Below, one piece after another: positions 7,400 to 16,597 of a stretch of 64,000 nt of DNA. Source of the DNA: Caulobacteraceae bacterium UBA3198. Its GTDB lineage: Bacteria > Pseudomonadota > Alphaproteobacteria > Caulobacterales > Caulobacteraceae. Made by a program: the position numbers and the translations under genes. The notes beneath the pieces were generated by a model. It ran no database searches. It was not told where the DNA came from and saw nothing but the letters and a program-made list of their open reading frames with translations. Each line of letters starts with the position of its first letter. The first letter of the stretch is position 1. The DNA lies in NCBI GenBank assembly GCA_002363865.1, contig DEWY01000015.1:372001-436000 (forward strand), read 5' to 3'.

Positions 7400-10057
7400 A
7401 TGAACGTCGTCGTCGTTGAGAGCCCGGCCAAGGCCAAGACCATCAACAAGTACCTGGGGTCGGACTATATCGTCCTGGCCTCCTACGGGCATGTGCGTGA
7501 CCTGCCGCCCAAGGATGGCTCGGTCCGTCCCGATGACGACTTCGCCATGAGCTGGGATGTGGACGCCAAGTCCGCCAAGCGGCTCAACGACATCGCCGAC
7601 GCCATGAAGGGCGCCGACCGCCTGATCCTGGCCACCGACCCCGACCGCGAAGGCGAGGCCATTTCCTGGCACGTGCTGGAGGTGCTTCAGAAGAAGAAGG
7701 TCATCAAGACCGCCACGGTCCAGCGGGTGGTGTTCAACGCCATCACCAAGTCCGCCGTCACCGAGGCCATGAAGGCGCCGCGGGACATCGACATGGAGCT
7801 GGTCGAGGCCTACCTCGCCCGCCGCGCGCTCGACTATCTGGTGGGCTTCACCCTGTCGCCGGTGCTTTGGCGGAAGCTTCCGGGCTCCCGCTCGGCCGGC
7901 CGGGTCCAGTCGGTGGCCCTGCGCCTGATCGTCGACCGCGAGCTCGAGATCGAGCGCTTCAAGACCCAGGAGTACTGGACGGTCGACGCCGACGTGTCGG
8001 CTGGCGGCGATCCGTTCCTCGCCCGGCTGGTCAAGCACCAGGCCAAGCGCCTGACCAAGTTCGACCTGGGTGACGAGGCCGCGGCCGAGGCCGCCAAGGC
8101 CGCCGTCCAGGCCGCCAGCTTCACGGTCGCCTCGGTGGAGAAGAAGCCCGCCAAGCGCTCGCCCGCCCCGCCCTTCACCACCTCCACCCTGCAGCAGGAG
8201 GCGTCTCGCAAGCTCGGCTTCTCGGCCCAGCGCACCATGCAGGCGGCCCAGAAGCTCTATGAGGGCGTCGACATCGGCGGCGAGACCGTCGGCCTGATCA
8301 CCTATATGCGGACCGACGGCGTGCAGGCTGCGCCCGAAGCCCTGGACGAGGCCCGCCAGGTGATCGCCGGGGTCTATGGCAAGGACTATGTCCCCGAGCA
8401 GGCGCGGATCTATCGCACCAAGGCCAAGAACGCCCAAGAGGCCCACGAGGCCATCCGTCCCACCAGCCTGGCCCGCAATCCGGGCTCCTTGCGCCTCGAG
8501 GGCGATCTGGGCCGGCTCTACGAGCTGATCTGGAAGCGGATGATCGCCTCGCAGATGGAGAGCGCCCGCATCGAGCGCACCACCATCGAGCTGGAGAGCG
8601 CCGATGGCCAGACCGGCCTGCGCGCCACCGGCCAGGTGATCCTGTTCGACGGCTATCTGGCCGTCTACGAGGAGGGCCGCGACGACGCCGACGACGAGGA
8701 GTCCGGCCGCCTGCCCCAGGTCAGCCAGGGGGCGGCCGCCAAGGTCGCCACCGCCCGGGCCGCCCAGCACTTCACCGAGCCGCCGCCCCGCTATTCCGAA
8801 GCCAGCCTGGTCAAGAAGATGGAGGAGCTCGGCATCGGGCGGCCGTCCACCTACGCCTCGGTGCTCACCGTGCTGCGGGACCGCGACTATGTGAAGATGG
8901 ACAAGAACCGGTTCGTGCCCGAGGACAAGGGCCGGCTGGTCACCGCCTTCCTGGAGCAGTTCTTCCGCCGCTATGTGGAGTACGACTTCACCGCCGCCCT
9001 GGAGGAAAAGCTCGACCTGGTCTCGGCCGGCGATCTGAACTGGAAGGTGCTGCTGCGGGAGTTCTGGCAGGACTTCCACGCCGCCGTGGGCGAGATCTCC
9101 GAGCTGCGGGTCACCAACGTCCTGGACGCGCTGAACGAGGCCCTGGGGCCCCACATCTTCCCGGCCAAGGCCGATGGATCAGATCCCCGGGCCTGCCCCA
9201 CCTGCGCCACGGGCCAGCTGTCCCTGAAGACCGGCAAGTTCGGCGCCTTCATCGGCTGCTCCAACTATCCCGAGTGCCGCTTCACCCGCCCCATCGCCCA
9301 GAGCGAGGGCGACGAGGCCGACGCAGCCAACGCCGACCGGGAGCTGGGGACCGATCCGGAGACCGGCCTGATCGTGCATCTGAAGAACGGCCGCTTTGGC
9401 CCCTATGTGCAGCTCGGCGAAGGCGACAAGCCCAAGCGCTCCAGCCTGCCCAAGACCTGGTCGCCGGCGGCCATGGACCTGGAAAAGGGCCTGCGCCTGC
9501 TGCGCCTGCCCCGCGAGGTGGGCGAGCATCCGGAGGACGGCCAAATGATCCTGGCGGGGCTTGGCCGCTATGGCCCCTTCGTCCAGCACAACGGCGCCTA
9601 CGCCAATCTGGAGAGCATCGACGAGGTGTTCGAGGTGGGCCTCAACCGCGCCGTGGCTCTGATCGCCGAAAAGAAGGCCGGCGGCAAAGGGCGTCGCGGC
9701 GAGGCCGCTGCGCTGAAGGACCTGGGCGTCCACCCGGCCGACGGGGCGCCGGTGCGCATCCTGTCGGGTCGCTTTGGCCCCTACATCAAGCATGGCGCCA
9801 CCAACGCCAACATCCCCCGGGGCGGCGATCCCCAGGAGGTGACCCTGGAGCAGGCCGTCGCCCTGCTGGCCGAGCGCGAGGCCAAGGGCGGGACCAAGAA
9901 AAAGCCGGTGAAGAAGGCGGCCGCCAAGCCCAAGGCCGAGAAGGCTGAAAAGGCGCCTGCCGCCAAGACGGCCGCGAAAAAGCCGGCAGCCAAGAAGCCG
10001 GCAGCCAAAAAACCCGCCGCCAAGAAGACGCCGGCCAAGAAAACCGCGGCGAGTTAA
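7400..10057 (+). CDS. topA: DNA topoisomerase I
   Basis: Type IA topoisomerase that relaxes negative supercoils. It has 885 residues. An N-terminal TOPRIM domain starts MNVVVVESPAKAKTINKYL, with the acidic DPDREGEA motif near residue 75. The active-site tyrosine is Tyr302 in GLITYMRTDG. One C-terminal zinc ribbon is visible (CPTC...GCSNYPEC, about 595-625), followed by three zinc-less repeats marked GRFGPYVQ, GRYGPFVQ and GRFGPYIK. The last 45 or so residues are a lysine/alanine tail of AAKKP repeats, likely a DNA-binding extension seen in several actinobacterial and alphaproteobacterial TopA proteins. TTGACA at 7312 might be part of a promoter, but no good -10 is visible. Confidence 0.97.
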   Translation: MNVVVVESPAKAKTINKYLGSDYIVLASYGHVRDLPPKDGSVRPDDDFAMSWDVDAKSAKRLNDIADAMKGADRLILATDPDREGEAISWHVLEVLQKKKVIKTATVQRVVFNAITKSAVTEAMKAPRDIDMELVEAYLARRALDYLVGFTLSPVLWRKLPGSRSAGRVQSVALRLIVDRELEIERFKTQEYWTVDADVSAGGDPFLARLVKHQAKRLTKFDLGDEAAAEAAKAAVQAASFTVASVEKKPAKRSPAPPFTTSTLQQEASRKLGFSAQRTMQAAQKLYEGVDIGGETVGLITYMRTDGVQAAPEALDEARQVIAGVYGKDYVPEQARIYRTKAKNAQEAHEAIRPTSLARNPGSLRLEGDLGRLYELIWKRMIASQMESARIERTTIELESADGQTGLRATGQVILFDGYLAVYEEGRDDADDEESGRLPQVSQGAAAKVATARAAQHFTEPPPRYSEASLVKKMEELGIGRPSTYASVLTVLRDRDYVKMDKNRFVPEDKGRLVTAFLEQFFRRYVEYDFTAALEEKLDLVSAGDLNWKVLLREFWQDFHAAVGEISELRVTNVLDALNEALGPHIFPAKADGSDPRACPTCATGQLSLKTGKFGAFIGCSNYPECRFTRPIAQSEGDEADAANADRELGTDPETGLIVHLKNGRFGPYVQLGEGDKPKRSSLPKTWSPAAMDLEKGLRLLRLPREVGEHPEDGQMILAGLGRYGPFVQHNGAYANLESIDEVFEVGLNRAVALIAEKKAGGKGRRGEAAALKDLGVHPADGAPVRILSGRFGPYIKHGATNANIPRGGDPQEVTLEQAVALLAEREAKGGTKKKPVKKAAAKPKAEKAEKAPAAKTAAKKPAAKKPAAKKPAAKKTPAKKTAAS
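9903..10050 (+). repeat. Lys/Ala tandem coding repeat at the end of topA
   Basis: Degenerate tandem units of about 15 bases encode K-K-P-A-A type pentapeptides, most regular at 9975-10040. The resulting tail is strongly basic and resembles histone H1-like tails. Such repeats are prone to copy-number change between strains. Confidence 0.75.
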
Positions 10058-10062
10058 GACCG

Positions 10063-11199
10063 GTGGACCTGCCTGTCCGCGACATCTCGGTCTCAGGCTA
10101 CCGGTCGCTGCGGGCCATCACCTATCCGATGTCGCGGCTGGACGTGTTTGTCGGCGCCAATGGCGTCGGCAAGTCCAACCTCTACCGGGCGCTGGACCTG
10201 TTGCAGGCCGCCGCCCAGAACCAGCTCGGCGCGCGCCTGGCGGCCGAGGGCCTGGACCTGGCCATGTGGGCCGGCCCCCGCAAGGGCAAGGAGCCGACCC
10301 GCATCGCTCTGTCGGTCACCCTGGCTGCGCCGGGCGCCCGCAACAGCGCCTTCCGCTACGAGGTGGAGGTGGGCTTCCCCCAGAAGGTCACCGCCGCGGC
10401 CTTCGAGCTGGAGCCGCAGGTGAAGGCCGAAAGCCTGACCTATCTGTCGGGCCAGCGCCGGTCGCGCCTGGTGGAACGCCGCAACGCCTCGGTGATGGCG
10501 CGGGACGCCGAGGGCCGGCCGGCCGAGCTCGACATCGACCTGCTGTCCTCCGAGACCCTGCTGGGCCGGCTGGAGGATCCCGGCCGCTATCCGGAACTCG
10601 ACGCCGTGCGGCGAACCCTGCTGGAGTGGCGCTTCTATCACGACGTCCGCACCGACGCGGACTCAGCCCTGCGCCGGCCGTGCGTGGCCGTGGCCGCCCC
10701 GACGCTCGCCTCCGACGGATCAAACCTGGCGGCGGTCTTCGCGACGCTCGCCCATATCCGGCAGGATCGGCGCGACCTGGACGAGGCGGTGACCAGCGCC
10801 TTTCCCGGCGCGGTGCTCAGTCTGCCTTTTCCGGACCGGACCGCCACCTTCGGCCTGCGCCTGCCCGAATTTCCCCAACGGTTCTTTGAGCCCGCCGAGC
10901 TGTCCGACGGCACCTTGCGCTTCCTGGCCCTGGCCGGCGCCCTGCTGGCCTATCGCCTGCCGCCCTTCATCGCGCTTAACGAGCCCGAGGCCAGCCTGCA
11001 TCCCGACCTGATGGAGCCCCTGGCGGCCCTGATCGCCAAGGCTTCGGAGCGGACCCAGGTCTGGCTGGTCACCCACTCAGAGCGTTTGGCGCAGGCCCTG
11101 AAGGACCACGGCGCGGTGCGCACCGTGCGCAAGACCGACGGCGCCACCACCATCGAAGGCCTGACCCTGTTCGGCGCCTTCAAGGACGATGACGACTGA
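10063..11199 (+). CDS. AAA family (ABC/RecF-like) ATPase
   Basis: 378-residue predicted ATPase with an ABC-type head split by an insertion. The Walker A loop is GANGVGKSN at about residues 29-37, the ABC signature-like segment LSDGTLRFLALAG is near 283, Walker B with the catalytic Glu is IALNEPEASLHPDL near 305, and the switch histidine is in WLVTHSERLA. This is the AAA_21/RecF-OLD type often involved in DNA repair or defence, but no partner nuclease gene is adjacent. The start is GTG 10063, five bases after topA, so it is probably co-transcribed with topA and rnr. The specific role is unknown. Confidence 0.8.
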   Translation: MDLPVRDISVSGYRSLRAITYPMSRLDVFVGANGVGKSNLYRALDLLQAAAQNQLGARLAAEGLDLAMWAGPRKGKEPTRIALSVTLAAPGARNSAFRYEVEVGFPQKVTAAAFELEPQVKAESLTYLSGQRRSRLVERRNASVMARDAEGRPAELDIDLLSSETLLGRLEDPGRYPELDAVRRTLLEWRFYHDVRTDADSALRRPCVAVAAPTLASDGSNLAAVFATLAHIRQDRRDLDEAVTSAFPGAVLSLPFPDRTATFGLRLPEFPQRFFEPAELSDGTLRFLALAGALLAYRLPPFIALNEPEASLHPDLMEPLAALIAKASERTQVWLVTHSERLAQALKDHGAVRTVRKTDGATTIEGLTLFGAFKDDDD

Positions 11200-11232
11200 A
11201 GCGTAAGCGCGATTCCCGCGTTACAAGGCGCG

Positions 11233-13521
11233 ATGGCCAAGACCCGCAAGCCCAAGTCCGAACGTTTCGCCGCCGCCCGCGCCCCGGGCCTGCCTGACCG
11301 CGAGACCCTGCTGCGCCACATTCGCGAGACCGGCGAGACAGATCGCTCGGAGCTGGCGCGGACCTTCGGGCTGAAGGGCGCCGACCGCCGGGCCCTCCGT
11401 GAGATGCTGGGCGAACTGCAGGCCGAAGGGACCTTGAGCCGACGGGGGCGCAAGGGTGTGGCCGAGACCGGCGCCCTGCCGCCCGTGGGGGTCGTCGACG
11501 TGGTCGAGCGCGACACCGACGGCGACCTGCTGGTGCGCCTGACCAAGGGGGCGGAGGACACGCCGCTCGTCCACCTGGCGCCGGACAAGGCCGAGGAAGT
11601 GGCTGGGGCGCCGGGCCTCGGCGACCGGCTGCTGGTCCGCTTCGTCACCCTGGAGACCGGCGAGATCGAAGCCCGGCTGATCAAGCGCCTGGGCCAGAGC
11701 GCCCACCGGGTGCTGGGCGTGGTGCGTAAGCATCGCCGCGAGGTCCGCGTCGAGCCGGTGGACCGCAAGTCCAAGGAAAGCCTGATCGTCTTCGATGACG
11801 GCCAGCTCAAGGATGGCGACCTGGTCCTGGCCCAGGTAGGGACGGCAGAGCGCCATCATGGCCCCAAGCGCGGCAAGGTGCTGGAGGTGGTCGGCCGCGA
11901 GGACGAACCCCGGGCCGCCAGCCTGATCGCCATCCACAGTCACGGCATTCCCACCGGTTTCTCCGACGAGGCTGTCGCTGAGGCCGAGGCCGCTCAGGCG
12001 CCGACCCTGGCCGGCCGCGAGGACCTGCGCGACCTGCCGCTGATCACCATCGACCCCGCCGACGCCCGCGACCATGACGACGCCGTCTACGCCCAGGCCG
12101 ACGAGGATCCGGCCAACGAAGGGGGCTGGATCGTCTGGGTCGCCATCGCCGACGTGGCCGCCTATGTGCGCCCGGCTGGCGCCCTGGACCGCGAGGCCCG
12201 GGACAAGGCCAACAGCGTCTACTTCCCCGACCGGGTGGAGCCGATGCTGCCCGAGCGGCTCTCCAACGGCCTTTGCTCCCTGCGTGAGGGCGAGACCCGG
12301 GCCTGCATGGCCGTGCGCATGGTCTTCGACCGCCAGGGGCGCAAGCGCAGCCACAAGTTCGTCCGCGGCCTCATGCGCTCCGCCGCCAAGCTCGCCTACG
12401 AACAGGCCCAGGACGCCATAGACGGCCGCCCCGACGACAAGGCCGGCCCCCTGCTCGACCCCATCCTCAAGCCCCTGTGGGCCGCCTACCTGACCCTGAA
12501 GAAGGGCCGCGAAGCCCGCTCGCCCCTGGCCATCGAAAGCTCTGAACGCCGCATCGTCATCGGCGACGACGGGAAGATCGATTCGATCACGCCCCGCCCT
12601 TCCCTCGAAGCGCACAAGCTGATCGAGGAGATGATGATCCAGGCCAATGTCTGCGCGGCCGAGACCCTGGAGGCCAAGCGGACGCCGCTGATCTACCGCA
12701 TCCACGATGCGCCCAGCCCGGAGAAGCTGGACTCCCTGGGCGAGTTTCTGGGCTCGATCTCGGTGAACTGGTCCAAGGGCGAGGCCGTCCGCACCGACCG
12801 GTTCAACCGTCTGCTGGACCTGACCCGGGAGGGCCCCCACGCCGAGATCGTCAATGAGGTGGTCCTGCGCACCCAGATGCAGGCCCATTACTCCACCGAC
12901 AATATCGGCCATTTCGGCCTGAATCTGGCCCGTTATGCGCACTTTACGTCGCCTATTCGCAGGTACGCCGACCTCATCGTCCACCGGGGCCTGATCAGCG
13001 CGCTGGGCCTCAACCTGCCGGGCGCACCAGACGGTCTCAGCGACTGGGACATCTCCCACATGAAGGCCACGGCCGAGGAGATCACCCATGCCGAGCGCCG
13101 GGCCATGGCCGCCGAGCGCGACGCCACCGACCGCTATGTGGCCGCCTTCCTGTCCGACAAGGTGGGCGCGACCTTCGGTGGCCGCATCACCGGAGTGACC
13201 CGCTTTGGCCTGTTCATCCGCCTGGCCGAGACCGGCGCCGACGGTCTGATCCCGATCTCCAACCTGGGGGATGAGTTCTTCATCCACGATGAGAAGATGC
13301 ACGCCCTGATCGGCGAACGCTCCGGCGCCCGCTGGCCGCTGGGCATGAGCGTTGAGGTGCGCCTGCGCGAGGCCACGCCGATCACCGGCGGCCTGCTGTT
13401 CGAGATGCTGAGCGAGCCGGCAGCGCCCGACCCCACCGCCCCGCGGCCGCGCCTGGGGATCCGCCGCAAGGCCGGCCGCCCGCCCCTGCCCCGGCAGGGC
13501 GGCAAACACCGACGGCGCTAG
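11233..13521 (+). CDS. rnr: Ribonuclease R
   Basis: Processive 3'-5' exoribonuclease of the RNB family that degrades structured RNA. It has 762 residues: an N-terminal winged helix (about 20-90), OB/cold-shock folds, an RNB catalytic domain (about 255-590) with the Asp-rich motif IDPADARDHDDAV, and a C-terminal S1 domain (about 640-715) starting near FGGRITGVTRFGLFIRL. It ends in a basic tail (RRKAGRPPLPRQGGKHRRR). It is the third gene of the topA run, 33 bases after the ATPase. Confidence 0.96.
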   Translation: MAKTRKPKSERFAAARAPGLPDRETLLRHIRETGETDRSELARTFGLKGADRRALREMLGELQAEGTLSRRGRKGVAETGALPPVGVVDVVERDTDGDLLVRLTKGAEDTPLVHLAPDKAEEVAGAPGLGDRLLVRFVTLETGEIEARLIKRLGQSAHRVLGVVRKHRREVRVEPVDRKSKESLIVFDDGQLKDGDLVLAQVGTAERHHGPKRGKVLEVVGREDEPRAASLIAIHSHGIPTGFSDEAVAEAEAAQAPTLAGREDLRDLPLITIDPADARDHDDAVYAQADEDPANEGGWIVWVAIADVAAYVRPAGALDREARDKANSVYFPDRVEPMLPERLSNGLCSLREGETRACMAVRMVFDRQGRKRSHKFVRGLMRSAAKLAYEQAQDAIDGRPDDKAGPLLDPILKPLWAAYLTLKKGREARSPLAIESSERRIVIGDDGKIDSITPRPSLEAHKLIEEMMIQANVCAAETLEAKRTPLIYRIHDAPSPEKLDSLGEFLGSISVNWSKGEAVRTDRFNRLLDLTREGPHAEIVNEVVLRTQMQAHYSTDNIGHFGLNLARYAHFTSPIRRYADLIVHRGLISALGLNLPGAPDGLSDWDISHMKATAEEITHAERRAMAAERDATDRYVAAFLSDKVGATFGGRITGVTRFGLFIRLAETGADGLIPISNLGDEFFIHDEKMHALIGERSGARWPLGMSVEVRLREATPITGGLLFEMLSEPAAPDPTAPRPRLGIRRKAGRPPLPRQGGKHRRR

Positions 13522-13680
13522 GGGGCGATTGCGCTCCCATCGCCAAGCTGACGTCCGTTTCCGCTAGGCGCCACTTGCGGACATAGGCTCCGAGCCAGAC
13601 TGCGGACATTTGAGACCTCAGTCCTGTCGGCCAGGCGGCAAGATGATGAGAGGCGTCATTGCGCGAGGCTGCAAGCGCGG
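13522..13680. repeat. Intergenic region with GCGGACAT-type repeats
   Basis: Gap between rnr and a convergent hypothetical gene. It carries an inverted copy (ACGTCCGTTTCCGCT, 13551-13565) and two direct copies (TGCGGACAT at 13576-13584 and TGCGGACATT at 13601-13610). The same core recurs at 15663, 15735 and, inverted, 63611, all outside genes. No ORF or terminator is convincing here. Confidence 0.55.
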
Positions 13681-14007
13681 CTACCAGCGGATTGGCCACG
13701 GGCGCCAGTGGCGAGGATTGTACTTCCTGCTGTTGCGAATGCCGGTTTGATCAAAACGGGTCTTCACCCCGATGCATACCCCCGCCAGATAGAGTGCGGC
13801 TAGGCCCAGTCGGACCAATTCGCCGGCCCTGCCCTCGGGTCCGTAGGCCAGCAGACAAGATGCAATGACGTGGACGGCGCCAGCGGCGAGGACCGAGCGC
13901 CATCTGAAGCCAAAGCCGAGTATCGCGAGCATTAGGGTCGCTGCGCCGCCAATAGCGAAAGACCAGGGCGGCCCGATGAGGAAGGCTTCAGAGGAGCACG
14001 GTGACAT
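13681..14007 (-). CDS. Hypothetical small membrane protein
   Basis: 108 residues, MSPCSSEAFLIGPPWSFAIGG. Three hydrophobic stretches (about 18-35, 38-56 and 65-82) suggest an integral inner-membrane protein, followed by a basic tail. The family is not recognised. Base composition is less GC-rich than the surrounding housekeeping genes, and it lies inside the accessory stretch 13.5-15.9 kb. It could be a small permease-like or toxin-antitoxin remnant, but nothing supports either specifically. Confidence 0.5.
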   Translation of the reverse strand: MSPCSSEAFLIGPPWSFAIGGAATLMLAILGFGFRWRSVLAAGAVHVIASCLLAYGPEGRAGELVRLGLAALYLAGVCIGVKTRFDQTGIRNSRKYNPRHWRPWPIRW

Positions 14008-14245
14008 GTCTCGTGCGGTATCATGGCTCTACTAACATCGACTTTTCACCCTGCGGCTCAGCGGGCTGTCCCGGAGCGAGGGTAGCCAGTTGAGGGGGCA
14101 TCGAGTCAGCGCCAGAAGCAAACGTTCGCAGACTGTCGGAACGCGGACTTTCGGCAGCCAGTTCGACGGGTGCGGCCTGCCTGCCTTTAAAACGGCCTGG
14201 CAATCACGCCGACTGCGGGGCGGCGGGCCGGCGACTCTCTGATGT
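14008..14245. other. Intergenic gap without a supported gene
   Basis: A minus-strand frame stays open here, but it is the out-of-frame continuation of the frameshifted gene to its right. Its predicted sequence is Arg/Pro/Ser-rich and does not look like a real protein. No RNA gene or regulatory site is evident. Confidence 0.5.
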
Positions 14246-15093
14246 TCAGCCTGGGTTTTGGCCCGGTGGTGCTGCTTCCGGATCTGGCCATTCGCCTTCA
14301 TCGGCGGATCCGCGGATCGTTCGCAGGGTCGCCCGAAATGCGCGGTGGCTTTCGTCATCCGGACCAAGCCGCTCCGCGAACACGAGCCGAAGAATGGCAA
14401 GCGCTGCAGCGCCTGCCTCAAGCACCGCATGCAGCCCGAACACGAGCCGAGGGCCGTTCTGATGCAGATAGATCTGGATAAATGGCGGCCTCCTTCGTCA
14501 GGCATTGCCTGCGCATTCGCGCTCAAACCCCGTTCGTTCGGGTGGCCACCGTAGTCGATCGATTGCTGATAGAGCTCACCGAACAGCGCGCCTACTCTTG
14601 CGTCCAACGCCATCACGCTTGCTAGGACTGTGGTGTGGTGAAAATCCCGCCCTCGCGCCACTTTCATTGCGGCGGCTCCATCATGCCGTCTCAACCATGC
14701 TTCCGTCCGCTTCGCGTCACCCTCTAGGTGGACAGCGTAGGCCGCCGCCTCGATGCAGGCGCGAATCATCGGGAACATGTCGCCAAGCTGACCTGCCAAG
14801 GCGTGTTCGCAGGCCGCGCGGAAATTTGAGTGGCTGCGGAAAGCGAGGTGCGGCGTGACAGGGTTGGGAGGGTCGCGCCAGCCATCCAAGCCCATGAACT
14901 GGGCGTCAAGATAGGCGAGATTTCGCATCGTCGGCCCGTAGTGCGCGAATGTCGCCCACCGGTTTCGCGCTGCGTCAGCCATAAAGGACGTCAGCGGGTC
15001 GGCGCCCCACCCAGGCGGTGGTGGAAGGTCGGTCACGTGCGCCTTGCCGATCAGCACGTGCCACGCCTGCCGAACTCGTTCACCCGAAAGCAT
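14246..15093 (-). pseudogene. Frameshifted hypothetical protein
   Basis: The intact part begins MLSGERVRQAWHVLIG at 15093 and reads naturally to ...SANAQAMPDEGG. At about 14485-14495 the sensible frame changes by one base and continues PPFIQIYLHQNGPRLVFG...LRLVFAERL to a stop at 14246-14248, giving about 282 residues in total. Staying in the original frame yields a 353-residue product with a basic, low-complexity tail down to 14032, which is implausible. No slippery sequence marks programmed frameshifting, so this is a disrupted gene or a single-base assembly error. The protein is soluble and helical, and the family is not recognised. Confidence 0.65.
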
Positions 15094-15110
15094 GGGGACT
15101 CCTTGGTCGT

Positions 15111-15578
15111 TTATTCCTGCGGCTCTGTTGGGCCGCGTCGCATCAGTTCAATTAGCTTCTCCTGCATCGGCACCAACGGTTCGCACTCGCGCGCGAATTC
15201 CATAGGCAGGGACTCTGTGATGAACGCGGCGTCCTGTTCGTACCGCGCCTTCAGCTCCATCAATCGGACCTCCACCAAGTTGTCGAAGGTCGCCGTCGCC
15301 TCCGTAGCTCGACTGGGCGCCATCCCCTCGACCATGAACAGGAGTCCCGCCACCTTCCAGCCGCGCGCGCGACCCTGCGCCAGCGTCACCGTCTCGGGCA
15401 TGCCGGTGCGCGTTGCGACCACCTCCATGAGTCCGAACCACGCGCTACAGTTCGCGAACCGCTGCGCCGTCGCGTAGTTGTCTTCGCGGGTCGTCGGCAA
15501 GGGTTGCAGTTGCTGCGCTACAGCAGAGTTCGTCACGACGAGGACGCTAAGTAGCGCCGCGATGCTCAGCTTTTTCAT
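15111..15578 (-). CDS. Hypothetical secreted/periplasmic protein
   Basis: 155 residues from ATG 15578. The N-terminus MKKLSIAALLSVLVVTNSA then VAQQ is a classic Sec signal peptide with cleavage after AVA. The frame is open up to 15653, but the signal peptide fixes the start. The mature part is helical and contains two cysteines (FANCSAW and RECEPL) that could pair in the periplasm. No known domain is recognised. It lies 17 bases upstream of the frameshifted gene on the same strand, so the two may form a small unit. Confidence 0.65.
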   Translation of the reverse strand: MKKLSIAALLSVLVVTNSAVAQQLQPLPTTREDNYATAQRFANCSAWFGLMEVVATRTGMPETVTLAQGRARGWKVAGLLFMVEGMAPSRATEATATFDNLVEVRLMELKARYEQDAAFITESLPMEFARECEPLVPMQEKLIELMRRGPTEPQE

Positions 15579-15866
15579 GCACCAAGCTTCGCCCAAGCTG
15601 GGCCTTCTGGCTACGGGCCTATGAAGCAAGACGAAATGGGCGATGAAGCTCACCGCCCCAAAGCGGACATCCCGGACGCCTCCTAGGAGCCCGATGCAGG
15701 CGCATTGGATTTAGGTTCCAGTGCGTGCTCGGGAGCGGACATTCCGAACCGCCGCTATGAGCCCATTCGAGACGCAGGAGATTTGAGAGCCGGTCCTCGT
15801 CGCCACTCTCCCCCTGCCCTAACGTCACCCTTCCTCTGCGTCCCGTCGCGGTCATACAGTTGTTTC
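15579..15866. other. Intergenic region with two repeat copies, before the NUDIX gene
   Basis: 288 bases between divergent genes. It contains AAGCGGACAT (15661-15670) and GCGGACATT (15735-15743), the same core as near 13.6 kb. No ORF with credible codon use is present. The right half should hold the promoter of the NUDIX gene, but no clear -35/-10 pair is seen. Confidence 0.5.
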
Positions 15867-16577
15867 ATGACTGAGCCTGAGATTCCCCGCCGCCCCGAGG
15901 GCGGCCGTATGCGCCCCGAGGGGGCCCGAGCCGTGAAGCCGCGGGATGCGGCCACCATCATCCTGGTCCGCCGGGACGCCGCCAAGCCCCGCGTCCTGAT
16001 GGGCAAGCGCAACAGCGGCCACGACTTCATGCCCAATCTCTGGGTGTTTCCCGGCGGGCGCATTGACCGGGCCGACTTCCGCGCCCCCCACGCCACCGAC
16101 CTGCGGCCCGAAGTGGCGGCCAAGTTCGACCGGCACATCAAGCCGGGCCGTGGCCGGGCGCTGGCCATGGCCGCCATCCGTGAGACCTTCGAGGAGGCGG
16201 GCCTCCTGCTGGCCAAGCCCGCCCCGCCGAGGCCGGGCGTCGGCCCCTGGCGGGAATTCCTGGCGCAAGGCGCCATGGCCGATCTGGAGGCCATGGAGAT
16301 CATCGCCCGGGCGGTCACCCCGCCCATGCTGGCCAAACGGTTCGACACCTGGTTCCTGATGGCCGACGCCGAGCGGCTGATCAGCCTGGATCGCCAGCCC
16401 GATTGCGGGGAGCTGGAGGAGATCGCCTGGGTGGATTTCGACGATGCGCTGGGCCTTGAGCTGCCCATGGTCACGCGGACCATGATCAAGGAAGCAGTGC
16501 TTCGTCTGGATGATCCGGAGCGTCCGTCCCCCTATATGCGTTTCGGCGTGAAGGGCCATAAGCTCGGCCACCTCTAG
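15867..16577 (+). CDS. NUDIX hydrolase
   Basis: 236-residue NUDIX-fold pyrophosphohydrolase. The core of the NUDIX box is present as RETFEEAGLLL near residue 105, matching REUxEExGU, preceded by PNLWVFPGGRIDRADF, the strand and Gly-Gly that normally lead into the box. The spacing is expanded, as in NUDT7/8/19-like enzymes that act on CoA or nucleotide-sugar substrates. ATG 15867 is chosen because the upstream frame shows no conservation. It is followed 20 bases later by the FMN reductase. The substrate is unknown. Confidence 0.85.
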   Translation: MTEPEIPRRPEGGRMRPEGARAVKPRDAATIILVRRDAAKPRVLMGKRNSGHDFMPNLWVFPGGRIDRADFRAPHATDLRPEVAAKFDRHIKPGRGRALAMAAIRETFEEAGLLLAKPAPPRPGVGPWREFLAQGAMADLEAMEIIARAVTPPMLAKRFDTWFLMADAERLISLDRQPDCGELEEIAWVDFDDALGLELPMVTRTMIKEAVLRLDDPERPSPYMRFGVKGHKLGHL

Positions 16578-16597
16578 AAACCCATTCAGGAGTCCGC

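Noticed and set aside
7304..9154. 616-codon minus-strand frame opposite topA
   Set aside because: Shadow of topA; repetitive Gly/Leu/His composition typical of antisense GC-rich codons.
11221..13509. 762-codon minus-strand frame opposite rnr
   Set aside because: Same length and position as rnr but in antisense, with no domains.
14032..14480. C-terminal half of the 353-codon minus-strand frame
   Set aside because: It is the out-of-frame continuation after the frameshift; the alternate frame gives natural sequence to 14246.
14480..14500. Programmed frameshift
   Set aside because: No slippery heptamer, no internal SD at the right distance and no downstream pseudoknot; a disrupted gene or sequence error is simpler.
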